DNA of 53,219 nt from Nitrospinaceae bacterium (GTDB taxonomy: Bacteria > Nitrospinota > Nitrospinia > Nitrospinales > VA-1), in the NCBI GenBank assembly GCA_029261475.1, contig JAJDBG010000154.1:1-53219 (forward strand). Reading direction: 5' to 3'. Under the pieces are notes generated by a model, which was not told the origin of the DNA, ran no database searches, and saw only the letters and a list, made by a program, of their open reading frames with translations. This document shows, piece by piece, positions 44,060 through 51,967 of the stretch; position 1 is the stretch's first letter; each line of letters starts with the position of its first letter. A program made the position numbers and the translations under genes.

Positions 44060-46687
44060 TTGTTCGATAAATACCTGGTCTATCTCTGCCTGTTATTTTC
44101 CGGAGCCGCCAGTCTGGTCTATGAGTTGATCTGGATCAAGCGTCTGGCACTGATATTTGGTGGAGCCTTGTACGCGATCAGTGCCGTTCTCTGTGCCTTC
44201 ATGACGGGCCTCGGCCTCGGTGCCTGGGTCATTTCCAAATATCTAGATCGGATTCCCAAGGAACGGGATTCTGATTTTCCCCTTTTGCTGTATGGATTGT
44301 TCGAAGGGGCCATTGGATTATACGGACTCGCCTTCCCCTGGATATTGAAACTTCTTGAGTCGGCCTACCCCACTTTTTTTTCGCTAACGGGGGGCGGCGG
44401 ATTCTGGCTTCACTTTTTTGAATTTTGCCTGGGAACGTTACTCATGCTTCCGGCCACTTTTCTCATGGGGGCAACGCTCCCCATTCTTGGACGCTGGTTC
44501 ATACGAAACGAGGCCCACGCCATTGTTTCCAATGTTGGTGTCTTGTACGGTCTCAATACATTCGGTGCCGTCCTTGGTTGCCTCTACGCGCAATCGGTCG
44601 CTGTACAATGGTTCGGTGTTCGCGGCGCAACTGTTTCGGCCGCTTTGATGAATTTTCTCGTTCTGGCGTTCATCCTCCTATTGAGACAACGAACAATGGG
44701 AACTAGCGAGGTCGACACGACACCCCCAAAAACCAGGCAAAATAAAAAATCTGCCAAGACGGAATCCCGGGAACCCCTCGGTCGCCTGCAATGGCTCTTG
44801 CTCCTGCTCTTCATTTATTCGGGGATGGCCTCGCTTTCGGGAGAAATCCTGTGGACACGCATTCTGGTTTTTCCATTGGGAAGTGCGCTTTTTTCATTCG
44901 CCCTCATCCTTGCCTGTTTTCTATTCGGCATTGCATTGGGAAGCTGGATAGCCAGTTTCCTGCCGGAAAAATCCGATTGGGTTTTGTATTTCCTGCTTGT
45001 GGAAATTTTGATCGGCGTCTCCTGTATCGCCATCATGCCTCTGTTCGATCATTTGACGGAATGGACTCAGCAGGCGGATCAGATTTTTTACGGACTCGAT
45101 AGTTCGGCGGGGCGCACTCTGCTCATACGCTCTGCATTCGCCTTTGGATTGATGCTCATCCCCACTCTCGGTTTCGGCCTCATCTTCCCCATCGCAAACC
45201 GGATCAATTTTTCACTGTTCGGGTCCGTCGGCAAAACACTAGGTGGTAGTTATTCCGCCAACACACTGGGTGCGGTATTAGGAACCATTCTCGCGCCTTT
45301 TCTATTCATTCCCCTGATGGGAATTCGTCTCAGCCTGTTCGTCCTGTTTTTTGGAATGATCGCCCTTTCCCTCATTGCCTTATCCCTGCACATGAAATGG
45401 AGCAAATCGAAGAACGCCATTGTCCTTTGTGCTCTCCTCATTTCTTTAGGGATCAGCTTCAGTGCGGTTTCGCCTCGAATCGGAATGGATCAGTTGGGAA
45501 AAGGAAATTTCACTCGCGTCGAAATCGATGTGCCCAAAGAATCCATCAAACTGCTTGATTATAAGGAAGGCGATTTTTCTACTCTGGGGGTCATTGAAGA
45601 TGAGAGAAGCGGCGCGCGCACGATCTACATGAATGGATTCAGCACCGCGACCAGTTCCGACTCGGTGGGCGGCAGTGCCTACATGCAAGCGATGGGATTT
45701 GTCCCGATGGCTCTGCATCCCCACCCTGAAAAAGCACTCGTCATTTGCTTTGGTACGGGAACCACATTGGGAGCGGTGTCACTTTTCCCCGGGGTCTCTG
45801 TAGACGCTGTAGAAATCGATCGCAACGTGCTGGACATGGCACATTGGTTTTCACGCTGGAACAAAGATGTTCTGCAAAAATCCAATATCAACTTGAGTAT
45901 TCAGGATGGCAGGACTTACATGCGCTGGACTCCGACAAGCTACGACGTTATCACCCTGGAGCCCATGTCGCCTGTTCAAGCAGGAGTCGTCAATCTTTAT
46001 TCCAAAGAATTTTACAAGCTGGCGAACCAGCGGATGAATCCCGGCGGCCTCTTCCTGCAATGGCTTCCCTTGCATTTGGTAGGCCCTGAAGACGCACGCG
46101 CCATCATCAAAACATTTCAGGAAAGCTTTCCACATGTCACCGTGTGGAACAGTTTTCTCACACGCATCGTTCTCCTTGCCGGCTCCGATCAACCCATTCA
46201 GCTCGACAAAAACCGTTTCGATGAGCTAATGAAAAATCAAAAAGTTAAAACGATGGCACAGGAAATCGGCATTCGATCTTATCTGGATTTTGCAGATTTT
46301 TTTCTGACCGACGGCAAACCCTTGCAAGCATTTCTGGAATCAGCAGACACCATCACCGACGACAATTCCCTTTTGGAACATTCGCCCACGGCTTTGGTCC
46401 CACCGCTCAAATGGCAAACCGATCAAAGCTTTCTCAATCTTCTGAAACACCGCATTGGGCAAACACCACCCACAAAGAATCTGTCACCGTATCTTGAGGA
46501 ATCCCTTCAACGTCAATTTGAATTGCGAACCGCACAGAGACTGTCGGTTTTTTCACGCAGGTACAAAGGGCCGGGAGAAGCAGAGTTTATTTCGGGGAAC
46601 TTAATGGGAGGACTGCAAAGTATTGCGAAGAATCTTAAAACAAACGGTGATCGCCCTATCAGCTTGAGCGAGGCCCAGTGGCGTTGA
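44060..46687 (+). CDS. Membrane-fused spermidine-synthase-like protein
   Basis: 875 residues, apparently starting with TTG at 44060 (see findings on the start). Two blocks of about six helices each (about 1-215 and 245-475) precede a soluble spermidine-synthase fold (about 490-790): LVICFGTGTTLGAVSLFPG and VDAVEIDRNVLDMAHWF bind the nucleoside part, and VITLEPMSPVQAGVVNLYSKEFY follows. In true aminopropyltransferases a GGGDGG loop and a catalytic Asp sit at these places; both are changed, so polyamine synthesis is unlikely. This fused form is common in bacteria with no settled function. It ends 38 bases from the convergent cytochrome gene. Confidence 0.85.
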   Translation: MFDKYLVYLCLLFSGAASLVYELIWIKRLALIFGGALYAISAVLCAFMTGLGLGAWVISKYLDRIPKERDSDFPLLLYGLFEGAIGLYGLAFPWILKLLESAYPTFFSLTGGGGFWLHFFEFCLGTLLMLPATFLMGATLPILGRWFIRNEAHAIVSNVGVLYGLNTFGAVLGCLYAQSVAVQWFGVRGATVSAALMNFLVLAFILLLRQRTMGTSEVDTTPPKTRQNKKSAKTESREPLGRLQWLLLLLFIYSGMASLSGEILWTRILVFPLGSALFSFALILACFLFGIALGSWIASFLPEKSDWVLYFLLVEILIGVSCIAIMPLFDHLTEWTQQADQIFYGLDSSAGRTLLIRSAFAFGLMLIPTLGFGLIFPIANRINFSLFGSVGKTLGGSYSANTLGAVLGTILAPFLFIPLMGIRLSLFVLFFGMIALSLIALSLHMKWSKSKNAIVLCALLISLGISFSAVSPRIGMDQLGKGNFTRVEIDVPKESIKLLDYKEGDFSTLGVIEDERSGARTIYMNGFSTATSSDSVGGSAYMQAMGFVPMALHPHPEKALVICFGTGTTLGAVSLFPGVSVDAVEIDRNVLDMAHWFSRWNKDVLQKSNINLSIQDGRTYMRWTPTSYDVITLEPMSPVQAGVVNLYSKEFYKLANQRMNPGGLFLQWLPLHLVGPEDARAIIKTFQESFPHVTVWNSFLTRIVLLAGSDQPIQLDKNRFDELMKNQKVKTMAQEIGIRSYLDFADFFLTDGKPLQAFLESADTITDDNSLLEHSPTALVPPLKWQTDQSFLNLLKHRIGQTPPTKNLSPYLEESLQRQFELRTAQRLSVFSRRYKGPGEAEFISGNLMGGLQSIAKNLKTNGDRPISLSEAQWR

Positions 46688-46725
46688 CCACTGGACGCAA
46701 TGCTCAAGCTTTATAGCGGGCTATT

Positions 46726-47595
46726 TTACTTTTTCGCCTCAGCGGGATCTTCCCATATTTCCTGGAAAACAGCGTAGGCTCTATGTGTCAGGTGACATTT
46801 CTTACAACCCTGCGATCCAACAATGCCAACATTTTTCCACACCGCTCCGGGGTTGGGCTTGTCTTTGGCTAATTCTTCAGACAATCCATCAAGAGCTTTT
46901 TCCACAGATTCGCCAACAAAAAAATGTTTGACTCCCTGATCGGTATGACATTTTGAACAAGTCGATTTCAATTCCATATAACGTTTCTTGAAATCCTTCG
47001 CGGCCTTCGCCGCCAAATCCTTTTTACCATCGCCAAAATTAACAGTCACACCTTTGAAAGAATTGGAAATAAGATGCATGTACTTGCCATACTCCATTTC
47101 CTTTTCATCAATAGGATCTTCCAGTTTCATATGCTCCACTGAAGGCCAATGATACTTCGTCCACACAGCCACCAGATTGTCATCGTGACACTTGCCGCAA
47201 GTCTTGCCCACAGATTTTGAAGCCGCTCCTATTTCTTTGGGATCGTGTGTTTTTGCCGCAGTCACAAACTCTTTAGCGGCTTTCACATCAAAATATTCTT
47301 CCCATTCAGGAACCATTTTAGAAGCCTCTTCATAGGCATCAGCCAGGCCCTGCGCGTGCTTGTCAACGTTTTCCCAATCTTTAACTTTCATGTTCATAAA
47401 AATGCCACCATAGTGGCCACTCATTTTATGCATGATTTGAATCCATTTGGGCTCTTTCGCAGCGGGCGGGTAAAACTTGTCCAAAGATTTTGGCGGCTCT
47501 TTGATAACAACATCCTTAGCCAAAGCCGGGGATGCCAACCAGCCTGTAAAAACCAACATTATCCAGAACATTCCCATCCATTTGTTTTTTTCCAT
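46726..47595 (-). CDS. Trihaem cytochrome with cytochrome c'-like helical bundles
   Basis: 289 residues from MEKNKWMGMFWIMLV, preceded by an AGGAAG site; the longer frame to 47643 is not signal-like. A signal peptide ends near SPALA. Haem sites are TCGKCHDDN, TCSKCHTDQ and GCKKCHLTH. The first two follow long amphipathic helices (IGAASKSVGKTC and KDFKKRYMELKSTC), which is how cytochrome c' and c556-type four-helix bundles present their haem. The third is in a short C-terminal unit. It may act as a periplasmic electron carrier or gas-binding sensor. It is the probable last gene of the unit that starts with the small peptide at 48785. Confidence 0.85.
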   Translation of the reverse strand: MEKNKWMGMFWIMLVFTGWLASPALAKDVVIKEPPKSLDKFYPPAAKEPKWIQIMHKMSGHYGGIFMNMKVKDWENVDKHAQGLADAYEEASKMVPEWEEYFDVKAAKEFVTAAKTHDPKEIGAASKSVGKTCGKCHDDNLVAVWTKYHWPSVEHMKLEDPIDEKEMEYGKYMHLISNSFKGVTVNFGDGKKDLAAKAAKDFKKRYMELKSTCSKCHTDQGVKHFFVGESVEKALDGLSEELAKDKPNPGAVWKNVGIVGSQGCKKCHLTHRAYAVFQEIWEDPAEAKK

Positions 47596-47704
47596 AGAGG
47601 CACTTCCTTTCGACTTAAGTATTAATCGAGTTGTCTCTAACAACCTTGAAATCCTTTACGGCTAAGACCCATTCGTTGTTTAAAGTATTTTTATACACTG
47701 CTAT

Positions 47705-48712
47705 TTATCCGGCTTCACCCCGAGTGAATTCGCGAACAATGACTTCCGTTTTTTCTTTTGACCAGGCCGGCTTGTATTGAAGACTCACCCGAACCTTGGA
47801 AGCCTGGCTGGCGATTCTGTAATTATAGACGACGGCCTTCTGCCACGGCAGTGCCGTTTCTTTTTGCGGAGCAATGATTTCTTTTTCGCTCGAAACTTCC
47901 TCACCCTTTGTGTCTAAAAATGAAAGATAGGCATACAAGCGCGGGTTTCCGTTATCCGCCGTCGGGAAATTATGAGGAACCTTTAAATTAGTCAGCGATA
48001 AGGTCGCCCTTTTATCCTGAAATTCAAACTCCATCAAAATATCATTCGGCTCGATTGCGCCATGCGGAAAAGAGTGATCCGCAACCTGACGTTTTTGATG
48101 CATAAAACTGAGCGGAAATTTTTGCGTCAGACGTCCCATTTGTCTAGGCATATGACAGGATTGGCAAGACCGCGCACGGTCCGTCGTTTCCCACTCCTTA
48201 AAAGTTTTTTCGTGGCAAGAACCACAAAAAACAGACTTTCGAAACTCTCCTACTTCACGTGTCGGATGCGACGGAGAAAATAAATCGTAAGGCCCACGCA
48301 TTGCACCGTCTTTAAAATGACAAGAAACGCAATACACACCATCGTCCCTATTGTCCAACCTTGGATCGGGCTTGGTGCCCGGATTCACCGTTTGAGGAAT
48401 GTGACAGGGCAAGCATTTTTCTTTGGAATGATTTTCTGAATCTTCTACGTAAAACTCACTGACCCAGGCTTTTGAATGTCGACTCTTCTCCCAGGATGAA
48501 AAAATATCAGCATGACATTCCGAACAAGCTTTTGCGGGCGGTTTTTTTACCAGTTCCGGTTTTCTAGCCAGCTCAACAAGTTGACTGGGAATCCAGTTGT
48601 AATGATAATTCAAAATAAAATAAGAAATACCGCATGCGACAAAGCCGCCCAAAACGGCGAGGCTCAGTAGAATTTTTTTGGATTTTAAAAATTTAATGTC
48701 CAAAAAGGGCAA
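47705..48712 (-). CDS. Membrane-anchored pentahaem cytochrome c
   Basis: 335 residues with a probable TTG start that overlaps the upstream small gene by 20 bases; an in-frame stop lies just above it, so no earlier start exists. One uncleaved helix (about 13-34) anchors the protein, and the rest is periplasmic. Haem sites are CSECH, CLPCH, CVSCH, CGSCH and CQSCH, within residues 60-190. The haem-free C-terminal part contains KVPHNFPTADNG, echoing the HNxPTG motif of the larger pentahaem protein at 29386. The architecture resembles NapC/NrfH-like tethered carriers only in being anchored; it is closer to c554-type proteins. Confidence 0.85.
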   Translation of the reverse strand: MPFLDIKFLKSKKILLSLAVLGGFVACGISYFILNYHYNWIPSQLVELARKPELVKKPPAKACSECHADIFSSWEKSRHSKAWVSEFYVEDSENHSKEKCLPCHIPQTVNPGTKPDPRLDNRDDGVYCVSCHFKDGAMRGPYDLFSPSHPTREVGEFRKSVFCGSCHEKTFKEWETTDRARSCQSCHMPRQMGRLTQKFPLSFMHQKRQVADHSFPHGAIEPNDILMEFEFQDKRATLSLTNLKVPHNFPTADNGNPRLYAYLSFLDTKGEEVSSEKEIIAPQKETALPWQKAVVYNYRIASQASKVRVSLQYKPAWSKEKTEVIVREFTRGEAG

Positions 48713-48785
48713 CTCCCATCATCGTCGCAGAATAGATGACACAAAACACACAGGCGAAAAACTTCCCTCGAAATGCTTTTTTCAT
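48693..48785 (-). CDS. Small single-helix membrane peptide
   Basis: A 30-residue frame starting MKKAFRGKFFACVFCVIYS and ending ALFGH, with a basic start and one hydrophobic helix. It is preceded by a strong TGGAGG ribosome site 9 bases before the ATG, far better than the site for the pentahaem gene it overlaps. The overlap suggests that translating this peptide opens the start of the cytochrome gene, or that it is a subunit of the same membrane complex. The short length makes it easy to overlook. Confidence 0.6.
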   Translation of the reverse strand: MKKAFRGKFFACVFCVIYSATMMGVALFGH

Positions 48786-48828
48786 AATCAATTCCTCCAT
48801 AAAAACAAATAACTTTGCTTTATTATTT

Positions 48829-49521
48829 TCAGTTCCAGTTCGGATCGTTCATGTTTTTGTTTCGTTGATAAGAAATAGCGATCAAATTAAATTTCAAATT
48901 CAACTCAAACAATAAAGCATCTGCTCTTTTTTTAGCGTCGCGTTCCTCTAGAAAATACTGTTTCTTCTCTGTCGGAAAATCGAGTTCCATAGCCAAAGTA
49001 TCCACCAGCGCGCTGAGAGTTTTACAAGATTCCAAAGAGGGATAATCTTTGCCAACTCCCAGTTCTTTGAGTTTGTCACAATAAATATCAAATTTTTTCG
49101 TCAACTCCAATGCTCGTTCGTCCAGGCTAATTTCGGTATTGCTGTCGTTGAAATCTTCCCAAATCAAAACCCTCGCCCGACGGTAAGACTTGTCGTTTAT
49201 CTCTTCAATGATTTTAAACCGACTCAGCCCCTTGAGAGTAAAATTGAACTTTCCATCTGGCAGTTGCATGTGTTTTTCGATCTTGCCCATGCACCCAACC
49301 TTATGGATACTGGGTCGATCAAAATACTTTGCTTCATAATCTGGCTTGAGCAGGACCATTCCAATTTTTCCATCTCCATCCAATGCATCGCGAGTCATCT
49401 CTCGATAACGTGGCTCAAAAATATGCAGGGGTAAAAAAGTCTCAGGGTAAAAAACCGTATTGGGTAAGGGGAAAAGTGGAATAATGAGCTCTACTTCCGT
49501 TGATGAATTGTCTTTTGGCAT
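48829..49521 (-). CDS. LON substrate-binding-domain protein
   Basis: 230 residues starting at MPKDNSSTEVELIIPLF; the frame extends to 49569 but the family starts here. The LON N-terminal domain signature is IPLFPLPNTVFYPETFLPLHIFEPRYR, quoted here as FPLPNTVFYPETFLPLHIF, followed by GKIGMVLLKPDYEAKYF and FTLKGLSRFKI. No AAA or protease domain follows, so this is a stand-alone LON-domain protein of the kind found in many bacteria, with no certain role. It is likely separate from the cytochrome unit, whose first small gene starts 43 bases beyond its stop. Confidence 0.88.
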   Translation of the reverse strand: MPKDNSSTEVELIIPLFPLPNTVFYPETFLPLHIFEPRYREMTRDALDGDGKIGMVLLKPDYEAKYFDRPSIHKVGCMGKIEKHMQLPDGKFNFTLKGLSRFKIIEEINDKSYRRARVLIWEDFNDSNTEISLDERALELTKKFDIYCDKLKELGVGKDYPSLESCKTLSALVDTLAMELDFPTEKKQYFLEERDAKKRADALLFELNLKFNLIAISYQRNKNMNDPNWN

Positions 49522-49652
49522 AGGAAAATTAGGGTCTGATATTTTTATCCATGAAACACACGGGTTCATTTTAGCAAAAACAAGGCTAGCACTGTAAATT
49601 ATTGAACGGTCGGTTTTCCAACTGAAACAACATTCATTATACCGAGAGCAAA

Positions 49653-49856
49653 ATGACTATCAATGAATGGCTCTATTTATCGGGTTATATACTCATTCCA
49701 ACTTTTGCTGTGATTTATGCTTTGAACATCCGTTTCAAATCGAAACGCGACGATCCCGATTCGCCTCTATTCAATCCTGCAATCATTATTATAACAATTC
49801 TCATATCTGTAGGGGCGGTACTCTACCGACTTTGGGAATCTGTTATCAGCAACTAA
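49653..49856 (+). CDS. Small two-helix membrane protein
   Basis: 67 residues with two hydrophobic helices (about 6-24 and 43-60) joined by a charged loop KSKRDDPDSP. It has a GAGAG-type ribosome site and reads as a genuine small membrane protein, but no family is recognised. It stands alone between a divergent gene and a long non-coding stretch. Confidence 0.55.
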   Translation: MTINEWLYLSGYILIPTFAVIYALNIRFKSKRDDPDSPLFNPAIIIITILISVGAVLYRLWESVISN

Positions 49857-50003
49857 AAAATTGACCCGGCAAAAAATTGACGATATCAGGCAAGCTTTTC
49901 CCCTCTCATATCGCTCAACTCTCCTCGTATAAAAAAATTCCCCAACAAATAACCTTTTGCCTGTAAGGAAATATGCTTATGCATCCATCTCGCACCTTTA
50001 TTT

Positions 50004-50018
50004 TGGCATAAGCCTTGC
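50004..50018 (+). promoter_or_regulatory. Sigma-54 promoter candidate upstream of tpsB/tpsA
   Basis: TGGCATAAGCCTTGC matches the -24/-12 consensus TGGCAC-N5-TTGC with the GG and GC doublets at the exact 12-base spacing; the sixth position is T instead of C. It would start transcription near 50030, about 190 bases before the tpsB gene. The rest of 49857-50222 is AT-rich and shows no gene I can support. Confidence 0.45.
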
Positions 50019-50222
50019 TTGAAAAGGGGTTGGACAATAGCGTTTATTGCTGATTATCAACTATTTAGAGCAAAAAAGCCCTTAATAGCAGTGCATTGAT
50101 GTCCCTATTTTCCACTTTTTGAACAAGGCGCGGGTTTTCAAAGTATTTGGAAAATAAAGCTTTAATAGACTTGTCTCTGCACAAAAATTGCCGTTAAATA
50201 TTAAATATAGAATGATTCCGAA

Positions 50223-51965
50223 GTGATTAGAAACTTAGAGTTAAATTTTATTCCGAAATTGATCGCCCTCCTCATGGGGAGTGCTTTCTTTTTATCAGGG
50301 GAATTACTCTTGAACCCTTTGACCGCCCACGCTCAAATCAACTCTGAGAGACGAGACCAAACCCTGCAACAGGCAGCGCCGGGACGTTTCGACCTTCGAT
50401 TTCGTGCGCCCAATCAACCCAAGGCGACAGTCATACCTCTCGAGCCGGAAACGCTCAAGCCATCGGAACCTTCTGAGCTAAAGAAAATCAAATTCTACCT
50501 GAAGAGCCTCGTCATTTCGGGATCTACGATTTACAGTAAAAAACGATTCGCAAAGCTTTACAAAAATTATCTGAATAGAACGATTTCTCTGGCTCATGTC
50601 TACCGAATGGCCTCAGCCATCACCGCAAAGTACCGGAACGATGGTTACATACTGACCAAAGCTGTTATACCGCCACAGGAAATTGCCGATGGTGTGGTCC
50701 GCATTCAAATCATCGAAGGTTATATCGATCAGGTCAATTTCAAGGGAGACGTACGCGGCCCCAAAGTATTGCTCAACGATTTCAGGCAAAAATTATTGTC
50801 TGCACGGCCTTTACTCGCCAAGCATCTGGAACGCTATCTTTTACTGATAGACGACCTCCCCGGCGTGACCGTCAAATCTGTGTTGACCCCTTCCTCGACA
50901 AACACGGGCGCATCGCGGCTGGACATTGTTCTGGAAAATAAAAATTACGACGCAACTGCAAGTTTCGACAATCGCGGCACAGTCTTCAACGGACCCTATC
51001 AATTTTCCGGGAATGCCACATGGAACAGCCCTCTCAAAGGCTATGGTCGGCTTGGGGCGCAAGGGGTTGTCACTGCGCAAAGTGACGAGCTGAAATATTT
51101 CAGCGGATTTTATGAAATACCGATTTTGAAAGAAGGGACACGTTTCCTCCTTTCCGGTTCTTTGAGTTCCTCTAATCCAGGCGACACTCTAAAAATATTT
51201 GAAGTGGATGGCGTCAGCTCCAGCATTGGTTTTCGCGTATCGCATCCTTTTCTCAGATCACGATCAGAAAATCTGACAGGCTTTTTCGGCTTCACAGGGA
51301 AAGATTCTCAGACCGACATTCTAAACTCACCCAATTCTGTTGACCGGCTACGGGTCCTTGAAATTGGAGCCAGCTACGATGTTGCGGATTCCTTACGCGG
51401 CATCAATCAAGTCAACTTCTCATTGAGTCAGGGACTGAATGTCTTCAACGCCACCGAAACGGGCAGTGCCCTGCTATCGCGTGAAAGAGGAACCAGTGAT
51501 TTCACAAAACTTTCGGGACAATTCTTGCGCTTGCAGGAAATCGCTCCTTCATGGTCTGTGCTCGGCTCGGTCTCTTGGCAATACGCGTTCAACCCGCTAC
51601 TCTCTCTGGAAGAATTCGGCTTTGGTGGCTCGCAGTTTGGACGTGCCTTCGATTCCTCAGAAATCACTGGCGATTCAGGCATCGCCTTCAAGCTGGAACT
51701 TCAGAAATCGTTCAACATTCAGAAGCCTTATCTACGTAATTTACAAGCCTACGCTTTCTACGATGCGGGATCGGTCTGGCTACGCAGTCGAACCGTCGAC
51801 GGCGAATCACAGCTTGATCTGAATTCTATCGGCTTTGGAGCACGATTCAATATTGATAATCATTTCTCGGGCTATCTCGAGTTTGCAAAACCTATCGACG
51901 ACATTGTCTCCTCCGAAGGGGATGACGATACGCGGGTTTTCTTTGGACTAACGGCAAGGTATTGA
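50223..51965 (+). CDS. Two-partner secretion transporter (TpsB, ShlB/FhaC family)
   Basis: 580 residues with a GTG start. A signal peptide ends near AHAQ. A Pro-rich linker leads to POTRA regions (about 95-255): LVISGSTIYSKKRFAKLY, GYILTKAVIPPQEIADGVV, IQIIEGYIDQVNF. A 16-strand barrel follows and ends in RVFFGLTARY. FhaC-family members export a large beta-helical partner through the outer membrane. The partner gene begins two bases after its stop. Confidence 0.94.
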   Translation: MIRNLELNFIPKLIALLMGSAFFLSGELLLNPLTAHAQINSERRDQTLQQAAPGRFDLRFRAPNQPKATVIPLEPETLKPSEPSELKKIKFYLKSLVISGSTIYSKKRFAKLYKNYLNRTISLAHVYRMASAITAKYRNDGYILTKAVIPPQEIADGVVRIQIIEGYIDQVNFKGDVRGPKVLLNDFRQKLLSARPLLAKHLERYLLLIDDLPGVTVKSVLTPSSTNTGASRLDIVLENKNYDATASFDNRGTVFNGPYQFSGNATWNSPLKGYGRLGAQGVVTAQSDELKYFSGFYEIPILKEGTRFLLSGSLSSSNPGDTLKIFEVDGVSSSIGFRVSHPFLRSRSENLTGFFGFTGKDSQTDILNSPNSVDRLRVLEIGASYDVADSLRGINQVNFSLSQGLNVFNATETGSALLSRERGTSDFTKLSGQFLRLQEIAPSWSVLGSVSWQYAFNPLLSLEEFGFGGSQFGRAFDSSEITGDSGIAFKLELQKSFNIQKPYLRNLQAYAFYDAGSVWLRSRTVDGESQLDLNSIGFGARFNIDNHFSGYLEFAKPIDDIVSSEGDDDTRVFFGLTARY

Positions 51966-51967
51966 CT

